From: Yersinia enterocolitica
GTDB lineage: Bacteria; Pseudomonadota; Gammaproteobacteria; Enterobacterales; Enterobacteriaceae
Direction: 5' to 3'
Assembly (NCBI GenBank): GCA_002082245.2
Contig: NBTC02000002.1
Coordinates: 1,922,001 to 1,986,000, forward strand
DNA length: 64,000 nt
In this document: positions 8,968-20,000 of the stretch, piece by piece
How the letters are laid out: every line of letters begins with the position of its first letter
Numbering within the stretch: the stretch's first letter is position 1
Notes under the pieces: model-generated
Databases searched by the model: none
What the model saw: the letters and a program-made list of their open reading frames with translations, nothing else
Told to the model about the DNA's origin: nothing
Program-made: the position numbers and the translations under genes

Positions 8968-9768
8968 ATGAGTAATATTATTGATAAGTTGTTTTCTTTA
9001 CAGGGCAAAGTGGTGCTGGTTTCTGGGGCTGGCGGAGCGATTGGCAGTGTGCTAAGTAAGGCGCTGGCAAATGCTGGTGCGACCGTGGCATTACACGATA
9101 TTGACATCGCACGTATCAAACCGGTGCAAGAAGCGATTGAAGCTGAAGGAGGCAACGCCTTATCGATTACCGCTGATTTGAGTGATGTCGCGGCTTGCCG
9201 ACAGTTGGTCGATACCGTGTATGACAAACTGGGGCAGATTGATGTTTTGCTCACCAGTGCTGGTGTCAATCGCAGAAAACCTATTAAAGATGTCACTGCT
9301 GAAGACTTTGATGCCATCATTGATATTAATTTACGTAGCGTCTACTTTTTGGCACAAGCCGTCCAACCCTATATGGCGAAACAGGGTGGCGGTAAAATCG
9401 TTAATATCAGCTCACTTAGCGCGAAACATGCATTCAATACGATCTCTGTTTATGCCGCATCAAAAGCAGCCGTCAGCCAATTAACCAAGGCGATGGCCCG
9501 CGAATGGGTGGGTGACAATATTCAAGTTAATGCGATTGAACCTGGTTTTATTAAAACCGAATTTACGCGCCCCTTGTGGGATGACGAATATCGTTCAAAA
9601 TGGTTCCAGAACTTTATTCCGCAAGGGCGTTTAGGTAACCCAGATGATTTGATTGGCGCGGTACTCTTTTTAAGCTCGTCTGCCTCGGCCTATTTGACCG
9701 GGCAAGCGATTACCATTGATGGTGGCGTGTTATCAGGTTCTTCATGGGTGAATCCAGAAATAGCCTAA
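8968..9768 (+). CDS. Short-chain dehydrogenase/reductase (gluconate 5-dehydrogenase-like)
   Basis: A classical SDR of 266 aa. The cofactor loop is SGAGGAIGSVLSKAL (TGxxxGxG type), followed by LHDIDIARIK, whose Asp points to NAD. NAG is replaced by SAGVNRR, the catalytic Ser is in IVNISSLSAKHA, and the YxxxK motif is in VYAASKAAV. The C-terminus has the usual YLTGQAITIDGG. Similar proteins oxidise or reduce sugar acids such as gluconate, which suits the last step of a sugar-acid pathway. The frame opens at 8926, but the ATG at 8968, with GAAGG at 8958-8962, matches the family N-terminus. It is the last gene of the operon. Confidence 0.85.
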   Translation: MSNIIDKLFSLQGKVVLVSGAGGAIGSVLSKALANAGATVALHDIDIARIKPVQEAIEAEGGNALSITADLSDVAACRQLVDTVYDKLGQIDVLLTSAGVNRRKPIKDVTAEDFDAIIDINLRSVYFLAQAVQPYMAKQGGGKIVNISSLSAKHAFNTISVYAASKAAVSQLTKAMAREWVGDNIQVNAIEPGFIKTEFTRPLWDDEYRSKWFQNFIPQGRLGNPDDLIGAVLFLSSSASAYLTGQAITIDGGVLSGSSWVNPEIA

Positions 9769-9831
9769 ATACCCGCCATCCTTACCAGCAATAAATCTGG
9801 TGTTATTTACAAGAATAGTTTTGATGTTATT

Positions 9832-9867
9832 TGAGACTTTTCTTGATCGTAATCAAGAAAAGTCTCA
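9832..9867. terminator. Perfect 16-bp stem-loop after the sugar operon
   Basis: TGAGACTTTTCTTGAT at 9832-9847 and its exact reverse complement at 9852-9867 are separated by the tetraloop CGTA. It lies 64 bases after the SDR stop. No T-run follows on either strand, so it may be a transcript-end stabiliser or a bidirectional terminator rather than a standard intrinsic terminator. Confidence 0.55.
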
Positions 9868-10143
9868 CACAATAGGAACTCACTTCATTCTTTGCCGCAT
9901 CTATCAAAAAACAGCTTTAATCCTATTATAGTTCCAAGAGAAAATGTGATACCTTCATCGCGCAAAAATATAAGGTAATATTCTTTTATCTGGAGTAAAT
10001 AACTCTTGAGACTCAGCGTATTTCCTCCCAAGGCATATCACCACGGATAAACATTATATTTAATCTGTTCCAAGGACAGAGCCTCTCTTTTTGCAACGGG
10101 TTACATAACATCATTACATTACGTTTAATCTTTTTGAGGTTTT

Positions 10144-12098
10144 ATGGACAAAACATTTTTGGCCGGAGCAATTAGTCTGTCTTTGATTACATTACCTGCT
10201 CAGGTATTGGCTTTTACACCGATTGTAGAGGGAATAACCGTCAACAATGAAGTCGTCGATAGTGGCGAACAAATTGTACGTAACGGTGGCGTCATTAATA
10301 ATGGCTGGGTTTATGGCTCCACCAATAATGGAATAATGACGAGAGTCGCAATTGCTATCACCAACGGGAGCAGTGCCGGTACAGCCAATAATACCACCGT
10401 GGGTGATGGCGGTTGGTTACAGGTTACCGATGCTTTTGCAACCGGTACTGTTGTTAATCAGGGCGGGTTGCTTGAGGTTAAAACCGCAGGGATCGTGACA
10501 GATAGCCAGATAAATAATGGCGGCTATATGAATCTAGGACTCAATAGCCAGTCGAAAGGTTATCTTAATATCGCGGCGGGTGCGGAACTGTTTATTACCA
10601 ATAACGATACCTATACCAGCGATGTGACCACCAACAATCCCGCCCTGCCTGCCAATGTTACCATTGAGAACCTCAATGTGGCTGGCTTAGTCGACATTGG
10701 CCCTTCCTGGATAGGAGCAAGTGTGGTGCCGGTTTCTCCTCCTGAAGTCTTGGGACCGGTGCTGGTTACCCGCATCAATAATGTGACGATGCAAGGGGGG
10801 ATATCAACCTGCTGCCCTATTCTGCCGGCGGGCAATTTAACCGGCTGGAGATAGAGAATCTGTCTGGTCAGGGTAATTTTGCGATGACTACCCAGCTTGC
10901 CAGCAATGCCGGTGATTTTATTACGGTCTCGCAGCAGGCGACCGGCCAATTTGGTATTACCGTTCAGGACAGCGGTAAAGAACCGCAATCTGCCAACAGC
11001 CTGGCCTTGGTGCATATTAATCGTGGCGATGCTCAGTTCCGTTTGCTTAATGCGGGCGGCGTGGTGGATTTAGGCGTTTACCAATACGGGCTATACAGTC
11101 AGGAAAGCAATGGCAGTACTGACTGGTATTTAGCTACCAAGGCAGCCGACCTCCCCGGCATAACGCCGAACAGGCCAAACACGGCGGTTCCCGTGCTCAG
11201 CTCTGCGGCACAAGGTGTGTTGAATATGGCGGCAGCACCACGGCATATCCTGAATGCGGAATTGAGTACCTTGCGCCAGCGCCAGGGCGAGTTGAAAACC
11301 GATGCTGATGGCACCGTCGGCGTTTGGGCGCGTTATCTCACCGATGATAGCCGCTTGTCCGACAATAAAAACGTCGCTTTCAAGAATACCTTGAACGGTA
11401 TGGAGATCGGGGCAGATAAACAATTGGGATTGAACCGGGGTAATGTGCTAATTGGGGCATTTACCGGCTACAGTTCATCAGATGTCAAAGCCACTCACAG
11501 TGCGGGGGCCAATGGTGATATTCGCAGTTACAGTGGTGGCCTCTACCTAACCTACCTGGATAAAAGCGGACTTTATATTGATACGGTGTTGAAAGCTAAC
11601 CGTTTTAATAATGAACTGAGTACGCAAAGCGCGCGGGCGGAATACAGCCAGAATGCGTTTACCGCCTCGGTAGAAAGTGGCTATCAGTTACCTGTTTATA
11701 ACAACCTGGTACTGGAACCCTATGGCAAAGTGAGTTATTCACGTATAGGTAGTGCAGATTATACCCTCAGTAACGGAATGGCTGCGGACGTGGCGAAAGC
11801 AGACAGTGTGCAAGGTGAGTTAGGCACGATATTGTCGGCTTCTTATACCGTCAATCAAATGGCAGTCAAGCCTTACGTTAAACTGGCTATTGCCCGTGAA
11901 TTTATCAAAACGAATACCGTCGCCATTAACGGTATTGGCTTCGATAACAATTTCTCCGGTAATGTCGGCAAATATGGTGTGGGTATTGATGCCACCGTTG
12001 CCAGTAACACTTCTATTTTTGCTGAAGTGAATTATCTCAATGGTTCAAAAATTGAAACACCGGTAACAGCTAATATCGGATTCCGCCTACGGTTCTAA
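10144..12098 (+). pseudogene. Autotransporter (type Va secretion), frameshifted at a G tract
   Basis: A signal peptide (MDKTFLAGAISLSLITLP...) starts at 10144, with GAGG at 10136-10139 as ribosome-binding site. The passenger shows AIDA-like repeats such as VVNQGGLLEV and QINNGGYMNLG. The frame ends at 10854. Translation of another frame from 10800 onward continues the same protein (INLLPYSAGGQFNRLEIENL) into a C-terminal beta-barrel that runs to 12098 and ends in FRLRF, as outer-membrane proteins do. The break sits at GGGGGG, 10795-10800; one extra G restores a protein of about 651 aa (MQGGDINLLPY). As written it makes only a short secreted passenger fragment; it may be a recent mutation, a phase-off state or a sequencing error. 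Confidence 0.82.
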
Positions 12099-12105
12099 TT
12101 TTTCT

Positions 12106-12123
12106 GCCCCTCCTCTGAGGGGC
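12106..12123 (+). terminator. Stem-loop after the autotransporter gene
   Basis: GCCCCT at 12106-12111 pairs with AGGGGC at 12118-12123 around a 6-base loop, seven bases after the stop codon, followed by a modestly T-rich stretch. It is a probable intrinsic terminator. Confidence 0.6.
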
Positions 12124-12191
12124 ATCTTATTTACGGCGATATTTATTACTCCCTCTCTTTTATTTTTTATTCAAAAAAAGACAATCAACAA

Positions 12192-12308
12192 GATATTTCC
12201 CACAAAAACGCCTTTTTGTAGGATATTTCCCATGAATCACACGAGTTATTTCTCATATTTTCTTATATTCTGAAAATAGATTGAAAATAACTTTTACCTA
12301 GGCATAAT
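12192..12308 (+). promoter_or_regulatory. Candidate cdi operon promoter with two direct repeats
   Basis: GATATTTCCCA occurs at 12192-12202 and again at 12222-12232, exactly 30 bases apart, close to three helical turns, which suggests a binding site for a dimeric regulator. Downstream, TTGAAA at 12281-12286 and CATAAT at 12303-12308 with a 16-base spacer form a good sigma-70-like promoter about 60 bases before the cdiB start. Promoter activity is inferred. Confidence 0.45.
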
Positions 12309-12368
12309 GCGGCGAAATTTTATTCAGCCCTTTTATTCTGCCCCAGCCGGGCAAAGAGGATATGCCCT

Positions 12369-14057
12369 GTGCTGCGCGCCTGTTATTTCTCCTTTATCGC
12401 GAGTGTGTTATTCCCGTTACTGGCTATTTCGCCTGTCAGTTATGGCGCGGAATTCCCCCCCGTTGAGCAAAGTATTCATCAACAGGCCCGGCAACGGGCA
12501 CTGGAAGAGCGTTTGGCCCCCGCAACACCGGATGTGCGCTTATCAGCGCCAGCGGCCTCTTTGGGCCGTATTATCTTCCCGGTTGAGCACCCCTGCTTTG
12601 CCATTGATCGTATAAAAATCAGTGGCGCAGAGCCATTACCTCGCTGGTTGCCACTGCAACGTATCGCCAATCAGGCGCAAGGCCAGTGTTTGGGCGGCCA
12701 GGGCATTAACCTGCTGATGAGCCAGATGCAAAACCGCCTGATCGACCATGGCTATGTCACCACCCGGGTACTGGCCCCGCAGCAGGACTTAAACCGCGGC
12801 ACGCTGGCGTTACACGTGGTGCCCGGCAAAATACGCCATGTTGAGCTGACGCCCGGCAGTGACCGCCATGTCACGTTGTTCAGTGCCTTCCCTGCCCGCC
12901 CTGGTAACCTGTTGGATTTGCGTGATATCGAGCAAGGACTGGAGAACCTACAGCGCGTCCCCACCGTGCAAGCCAGCATGGAATTGGTCCCGGGTGATGC
13001 CCCCGGCGAGACCGATATCGCCCTGAGCTGGCAGCAGAGCAAAATGTGGCGGCTGGCGGCTTCACTGGATGACTCCGGCACCCGCAGTACCGGCCGTTAT
13101 CAAGGGGGCGCAACCCTGTTTCTGGATAACCCGCTTTCACTGAGTGACCTGTTTTATGTCTCTGCGGGTGGCTCAATAAAAAATCGCGGCGACAAAGGCA
13201 CCAATAACCTCACCGGCCATTACTCGCTGCCGTTCGGTTACTGGACCGCGGGCATCACCGCCAGCAGCTATGACTACCACCAAACGGTGGCAGGCCTCAA
13301 TGGCGATATCCATTACCGGGGGGAGACGGAGAACGTCACGCTGCAACTCAGCCGCCTGCTGCACCGCAATGCCAGCCAAAAAACTACCCTGACCTACGAT
13401 GTGCTGACCCGCTCGTCGAAAAACTATATCAATGATACCGAAATTGAAGTGCAGCGCCGCCGTACCTCGGCCTGGCGTGTCGGGCTGGAACATCGCCACT
13501 TTATCTCGCAGGCCACACTGGACGCAGGTATCAGTTACCAGCGCGGCACCCGCTGGTTGGGTGCAGTACCGGCACAAGAAGAGTATTTCGGCGAAGCCAC
13601 TGCCCTGAGCAAAATTCTGCGTTTGAATGCGCAACTGGATATTCCTTTTGTGATTGCGACGCAAAACGTCCATTACAACCTGCAATATCAACGGCAAAGC
13701 ACCAACACACCCCTGACACCACAGGATCAATTCTCCATCGGCGGCCGCTGGTCAGTGCGCGGATTTGATGGCGAACGCACGCTGAATGCCGATCGCGGCT
13801 GGACGGTGCGCAATGATCTCGGCTGGTATACCCCGCTACCAGGCCATGAACTGTATGTCGGCGTGGATTACGGCGAGGTCAGCGGTCGCAGCGACCCTTA
13901 TCTGCTGGGCCACCATCTGGCGGGCAGTGTCGTCGGTGTGCGCGGCACTGCGCTCAATACCCGTTATGACCTGTTTGCTGGCAAGCCGCTGTCAAAACCT
14001 GATGGCTTCAAAGCCGACTCAGTGACGGTGGGCTTTAACCTGAACTGGCAATACTGA
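12369..14057 (+). CDS. cdiB: CdiB/TpsB outer-membrane transporter
   Basis: The outer-membrane pore that exports CdiA by two-partner secretion, 562 aa, typical length. A signal sequence ends near SPVSYGAEF. Residues about 60-200 form POTRA domains ([17 protein letters not shown]; the first Cys is matched by QGQCLGG). The rest is a 16-strand barrel of the ShlB/FhaC family, including the conserved [14 protein letters not shown] near residue 455, and ends in FNLNWQY with a terminal aromatic. The start is GTG at 12369, set by AGAGGA at 12355-12360; an ATG at 12362 is in another frame. cdiA follows 36 bases downstream. Confidence 0.92.
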   Translation: MLRACYFSFIASVLFPLLAISPVSYGAEFPPVEQSIHQQARQRALEERLAPATPDVRLSAPAASLGRIIFPVEHPCFAIDRIKISGAEPLPRWLPLQRIANQAQGQCLGGQGINLLMSQMQNRLIDHGYVTTRVLAPQQDLNRGTLALHVVPGKIRHVELTPGSDRHVTLFSAFPARPGNLLDLRDIEQGLENLQRVPTVQASMELVPGDAPGETDIALSWQQSKMWRLAASLDDSGTRSTGRYQGGATLFLDNPLSLSDLFYVSAGGSIKNRGDKGTNNLTGHYSLPFGYWTAGITASSYDYHQTVAGLNGDIHYRGETENVTLQLSRLLHRNASQKTTLTYDVLTRSSKNYINDTEIEVQRRRTSAWRVGLEHRHFISQATLDAGISYQRGTRWLGAVPAQEEYFGEATALSKILRLNAQLDIPFVIATQNVHYNLQYQRQSTNTPLTPQDQFSIGGRWSVRGFDGERTLNADRGWTVRNDLGWYTPLPGHELYVGVDYGEVSGRSDPYLLGHHLAGSVVGVRGTALNTRYDLFAGKPLSKPDGFKADSVTVGFNLNWQY

Positions 14058-14093
14058 TGCACCTTATTAACCCTTTAGCTGTTGAGAGTCACC

Positions 14094-17000
14094 ATGAATA
14101 AGAACCTGTACCGTATCGTATTTAACAAGGCGCGTGGCTTATTAATGGTGGTAGCCGATATCGCCGCCTCCGGTCGGGCCGCCTCGTCGCCCTCATCAGG
14201 TCTTGGACATACTCAACGCCGCCGTATCAGTACCTTATCGTCGCTGAGTTTTAGTCTGTTACTGGCCTTGGGCTGCGTCTCGTTATCCGCGCAAGCCAAT
14301 ATTGTCTCCGATGCCAGTGCGCCGGGTAACCAACAGCCGACCATTATCAGCAGTGCCAACGGTACGCCACAGGTCAATATCCAGACACCCAGTAGCGGTG
14401 GGGTTTCGCGTAACGTTTACAGCCAGTTCGATGTTGATAATCGCGGGGTGCTCCTCAATAACGGCCACGGTGTCAACCAGACCCAACTCGGCGGTTTTGT
14501 CAACGGTAACCCGTCGCTGGCGCGCGGTGAAGCCAGTATTATCCTCAACGAAGTCAACAGTCGCGACCCGAGTAAACTTAACGGTTATATCGAGGTCGCT
14601 GGCCGCAAAGCGCAGGTGGTTATCGCCAACCCATCAGGCATTACCTGTGATGGCTGCGGCTTTATCAACGCCAACCGTGCGACCTTAACCACCGGTCAGG
14701 CACAGCTCAATAACGGCCAACTCACTGGCTACAATGTGGATCGCGGTGAGATTGTTATTCAGGGCAAAGGTCTGGACAGCAGCCGTCAGGACCATACCGA
14801 CCTGATTGCCCGTTCGGTTAAAGTCAATGCCGGTATCTGGGCCAATGATCTAAAAGTCACCGCCGGACGCAATCAGGTTGACGCCGCGCACCAAAATATT
14901 ACCACCAAAGCCGACGATGGCAGCGCCCGCCCTACCGTGGCGGTGGATGTCGCCAATTTGGGTGGCATGTACGCCGGTAAAATTCGCCTGATCGGGACTG
15001 AAACCGGTGTCGGGGTGCGCAATGCTGGTGAGATAGGGGCGTCAGCCGGCGATATCACTATCACGGCGGATGGCATGCTGGTCAACAGCGGTCAGATCAA
15101 CAGTGCTCAACATTTGGCGGTGAATACCGCCGCCGGTATAGCGAACGCAGGTGTGCTCTATGCGCAGGGCAATACCCAGCTCACCACCGCAGGCAAGTTG
15201 AATAACACCGGCACTGTCGCGGCGGCGGGTGATACCTCGCTGCGCGCGGCAGAAGTCAATAGTAGCCGCAACTCGGTACTGGGTGCCGGTGTCAAGTCCG
15301 ACAACAGCGCGATCACCAGTGGCACCTTGCGCGTTGATGCCAGCGGGATGTTAACCGCCCAAGGCAAAAATATTAGCGGGACGGCGCAAGTGCTTAACGC
15401 GCACAGTATCGATCTGAGTGGCAGCCAAACACAGAGCCGTGACCTGACACTCACCGCACAAGGTGGCGCTATCGATCTCACCGGCGCTGAACTGTTAGCC
15501 AGTGGCAACCTGTCTGCGTCGACCGCCGCGCTGTTACGTACCGACAGCGCCAGACTGATTGCGGATCAAGTGACGCTGAACGCCCAATCGCTCTCCAATG
15601 TTGGCGGGGTGATAGCGCAAACCGGTACCACGGACTTCAACCTGAATCTGCCGGGTTATCTGAATAACCGAGGTGGCACCCTGCTCTCTAAAGGCAATGT
15701 GGCGGTCAATGCACAGCGCCTGGATAGCAACGGGGGCAGCCTGTTAGCGGCGGGCGTACACAGTGATGGCCGCCTGATGGATAACGGTGACTTGAGGGTA
15801 ACCACCCGTCAGGAGCTGATCGCGCAAGGGCAGACCCTCGCCGCCGGTGCAATGACGCTAACCGGTAGCCGGGTTGATTTGACCGACAGCCATACCCAAG
15901 CCCGAGAGATAGACATCACCGCCAACAGTGGCGATATCAGTACGCAGCGCGCCAATATTCTCGCCCTTGGAACGCTGACCATTAATGCGGGGGCAAGTGC
16001 CGGGCAAACCCTCAATAACCAAAGTGGCACACTGGCGGCGAATAACATCGCATTGAATCTGGGCCAGCTTGACAATAACGCCGGTAAGGTTACCGCCAGT
16101 CAGGATCTGACCCTTGATTTACAGCGTGATTTCAGCAATCTGGCCGACTCGACACTGCAGGCCGGACATGATTTAACCTTAACCACCCGCGGCGCGTTAA
16201 CCAATGACGGGCAATTATTAGCGGGTGGCAAACTCAGCACCGATTCAAGCAGCTTGCTTAATAGCGGCCATATTATTGCAACGCAAGCCAGCCTCAGCGC
16301 AGCGGGCGCATTGATTAACCGTGGTGAGATATTAACCCGCGGGCGACTCGATACCGACTCCAATACCCTGTTCAACACCGGCACCCTGATCAGTGCCGAA
16401 GCCACGCTTAAAGCACGGGAGCGTATTACCAACTCCGGCCCTGGTGCCCTGATCGGTGCCACCGATGAAAACGGCACCTTAGCCTTGTTGGCACCGGTAA
16501 TTGAAAACAGTGATACCGTCACCAACACTGATTCCGCCCCAACCACCACCCTTTTAGGCATGGGCAAGGTTATCTTTGCCGGTGCGTTGGACAATAGCGG
16601 CAATTATCTGGCGGCGGCTCAGGTGCTCAATATTTCGGGTTTGATTGAATCCGGCAAAGATATGTTGATTTACGCCACGACACTGACCAATCGCCGTCAT
16701 ATTCTCACCGCCAATAGCAACTTTGTTGTGGCCGACACCGTGAATGGGTCCGCGGTCTGGACAGAAGAAAACCCTGATATTCCGGGGGGACGCTATGCTG
16801 AACCGCCTCATGGCGGCTCGATGAATAGCGACTATATTGGCACCGATTATACATCGACTATCGCCTATAACAGCATCGATAACATTAGCCCAGAGGCGCA
16901 ACTGCTGGCCGGTGGGAACCTGACCCCACAAGTGGATACGCTGGAGAACTTCTGGAGTAAAATCAGTGCGCAGGGAGAGATTGATCTTTCGGGTGTCACC

Positions 17001-20000
17001 CTGAACCAGGATGGTTGGGGGAATGCACAACGCCTGATTGAACAAACAACATCCACGGGTGAGTGGCGTTATCGGACCTACAAAGGCGATTTATGGGGCA
17101 CCTCTTGGGGCCCTGAGGTTAGTGAGCGCGCGACTAACCAATATGCCTCCAGTATTACCGCACAAACCCTCAGCGGCAGTGGCACCACGATCAATAACGG
17201 TGCCAACCCCGGTGCCATTGCGCCTCCCCAGAGTAGCGACAATAGCGGAAAAGATCTGGCCATCGAGTTTAACGGTATCTCCCTGACACAGCCCAACGGT
17301 GGACTGTATAAGTTCAATACCGACTACACCGTCAGCGGCGGTTATCTGATTGAAACTAACCCGGCGTTTGCCAATCTGAATAACTGGCGCGGATCAGACT
17401 ACGTGCTCCAGCAGTTGAATAGTAACCCGGATGTGATATTCAAACGCCTGGGGGATAACGCCTATGAACAGCGTCTGGTGCGGGATCAGGTACTGGCACT
17501 GACCGGTCAGGCGGTCGCCAGTGATTACCGCAGCGCTCAGGAGCAGTTCGAACAGCTCTTTGCGGCGGGACTCGAGTACAGCAAGACGTTCAATCTTGCC
17601 CTCGGCACCCACCTCAGTGCGGAACAGATGGTGGCATTGACCCGTAATATCGTGCTGATGGAAAGCCGCGAAGTCGCCGGGCAAACCGTGCTGGTGCCGG
17701 TGGTCTATCTGGCGGGGGTCAAGCCGGGCGATTTACAGGCCAACGGCGCATTAATTGCCGCCGAGAATATCAGCTTAACCGAGGTTCAGGGGTTCACTAA
17801 TCAGGGCGCGATGAAAGCCGGCAACAACCTGAGCATTAGCATGGCGCAAGGCATCACGCTCAATAACCGCGGCGGCTTACTTCAGGCCGGTGGCAATATG
17901 CGGCTCAGTACACTGAACAGCGATATTGACCTGACCAGCGCGCGGTTAAATGCCACCAACCTGCAACTCGATAGCGGTCGCGATGTGATCCTGCGCACCG
18001 GCAGTGAGCAACTCAGCAGTGATAATGGTGCGGTGCTGCGGAATCAAACGATTCTGGGGCCATTGGCGAGCATCAATGTCAGCAACAACGCGACTATCAA
18101 TACCGAGCGTGACTTTATCCAACAAGGCGCGGGCCTCAATGTCGGTCAGGATCTTCAAGTCAATACGGGCGGCGACTGGCTGCTGAATACGGTACAAAGC
18201 AGCGACCAGATCAGCACGAATTATGGCAGTGGCAGCGCCACCAGTGAGCATATCCGCCATCTGGGCAGCGAGGTGAATGTCGGCGGTGCGCTGACGGCCA
18301 ACGTCGACAACCTGACTGCGGTGGGGGCTAACATTAACGCCGGCACGGTGGATGTGCAGGCGCAGAACATTAACCTGAGTGCAGCGACCGACAGCCTGCA
18401 CGTCACCGGCGAATCGTCGAGCAAGCGCCATACCAGTTCAGTGGATCTCTATGATGAAACGCTGCGCGGCAGCCAGTTGAACGCCACCGGCGATATCAAT
18501 TTGCAGACGGCAAAAGACATCAATATCAGTGCCAGTGCGGTACAAACCCATGGCGCACTGAATCTGGCGGCAGGCGGCGATGTCACTCTCACCACCCAGA
18601 GTGAACAGCATGACGAACAGCGTAATCATACTGGCACTAAAAAAGGACTGGCCTCCAGCACCACCACGCGCACCGAAGACAGTATTAGCCAGACGCTGGC
18701 GGTCGGCTCCATGCTATCGGCAGGCAGCATTGATGTCAGCGGCAAAAATATCGCGGTCATCGGCAGTCATGTGGTGGCCGATAACGACATTAATCTGCGC
18801 GCAAAAGAGAACATCACCGTCGGCACGGCGCAACAGAGCGAGAGCGAATCTCACCTGTTCGAGCAGAAAAAATCCGGCCTGATGAGCACCGGCGGCATTG
18901 GTGTCACGGTGGGCAGCAACAGCCAAAAAACCACCGACACTGGCAAATCTATCTCCAACGTGGGCAGCACGGTCGGCAGTGTGCTGGGCAATGTCAGCAT
19001 GACCGCCGGTGAAGATCTGACGGTGCAAGGCTCCGAGGTGTTAGCCGGTAAAGACATCAGTCTGACCGGTAAAAACGTCGCTATTTTGGCGGCGGAGAAT
19101 CAAAGCAGCCAGACCCATACCGTTGAGCAAAAAAGTAGCGGCCTGACACTGGCACTGTCTGGCGCGGTTGGCAGCGCCCTCAATACCGCGGTCACCACCG
19201 CCAAAGATGCCCGCGAAGAGAGCAATGGCCGACTGTCTGCGTTGCAAGGGGTTAAAGCGGCACTCAGTGGTGCGCAGGCGGTGCAAGCCGGTCAGTTGGT
19301 ACAGGCGCAAGGGGGCGATACTGCCAGCATGTTCGGCGTCAGTGCCTCATTAGGCTCACAAAAATCGGCCTCGCAGCAACATCAGGAACAGACCAGTGTG
19401 ACAGGCTCGACCCTGACGGCGGGCAACAACCTGAGCGTGACGGCCACCGGTGAGGGGAACCCGGCGAACAGCGGCGATATTGTGGTGCAAGGCAGCCAGC
19501 TCAAAGCCGGTGGCGATACCACCCTGGATGCGGCGCGTGATGTGCTGTTGCTCGGTGCCGCCAACACGCAGAAAACCGACGGCAGCAACAGCAGCAGCGG
19601 TGGCAGTGTGGGGGTCAGTCTGGGGTTCGGTAGCGCTGGCGGTGGCCTGAGCATCTTTGCCAATGCCAACAAGGGTCAGGGCAATGAGCGCGGCGACGGC
19701 ACCTTCTGGACTGAAACGCAGATTGACACAGGCGGCACACTGTCGCTCAGCAGCGGGCGTGATACTTCGCTGATAGGTGCGCAAGCCAGCGGTGAAACTG
19801 TCAAAGTGGATGTCGGCCGTGACCTGTTACTGCAAAGCCAGCAAGACAGCGATAACTATGATGCGAAGCAGACCAGTACCAGCGGCGGTGTCAGCATGGC
19901 GGTGGTCGGCGGCGGTGGCTCTGCCAACCTGAGCATCAGTAAAGATAAGCTGCACAGCAATTATGACTCGGTACAGGAGCAGACCGGTATTTTTGCAGGC

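Noticed and set aside
19041..19784. Minus-strand open frames inside cdiA (and their copies in the orphan cassette)
   Set aside because: Shadow frames of GC-rich coding DNA; they are identical in both copies only because the sense strand is duplicated.
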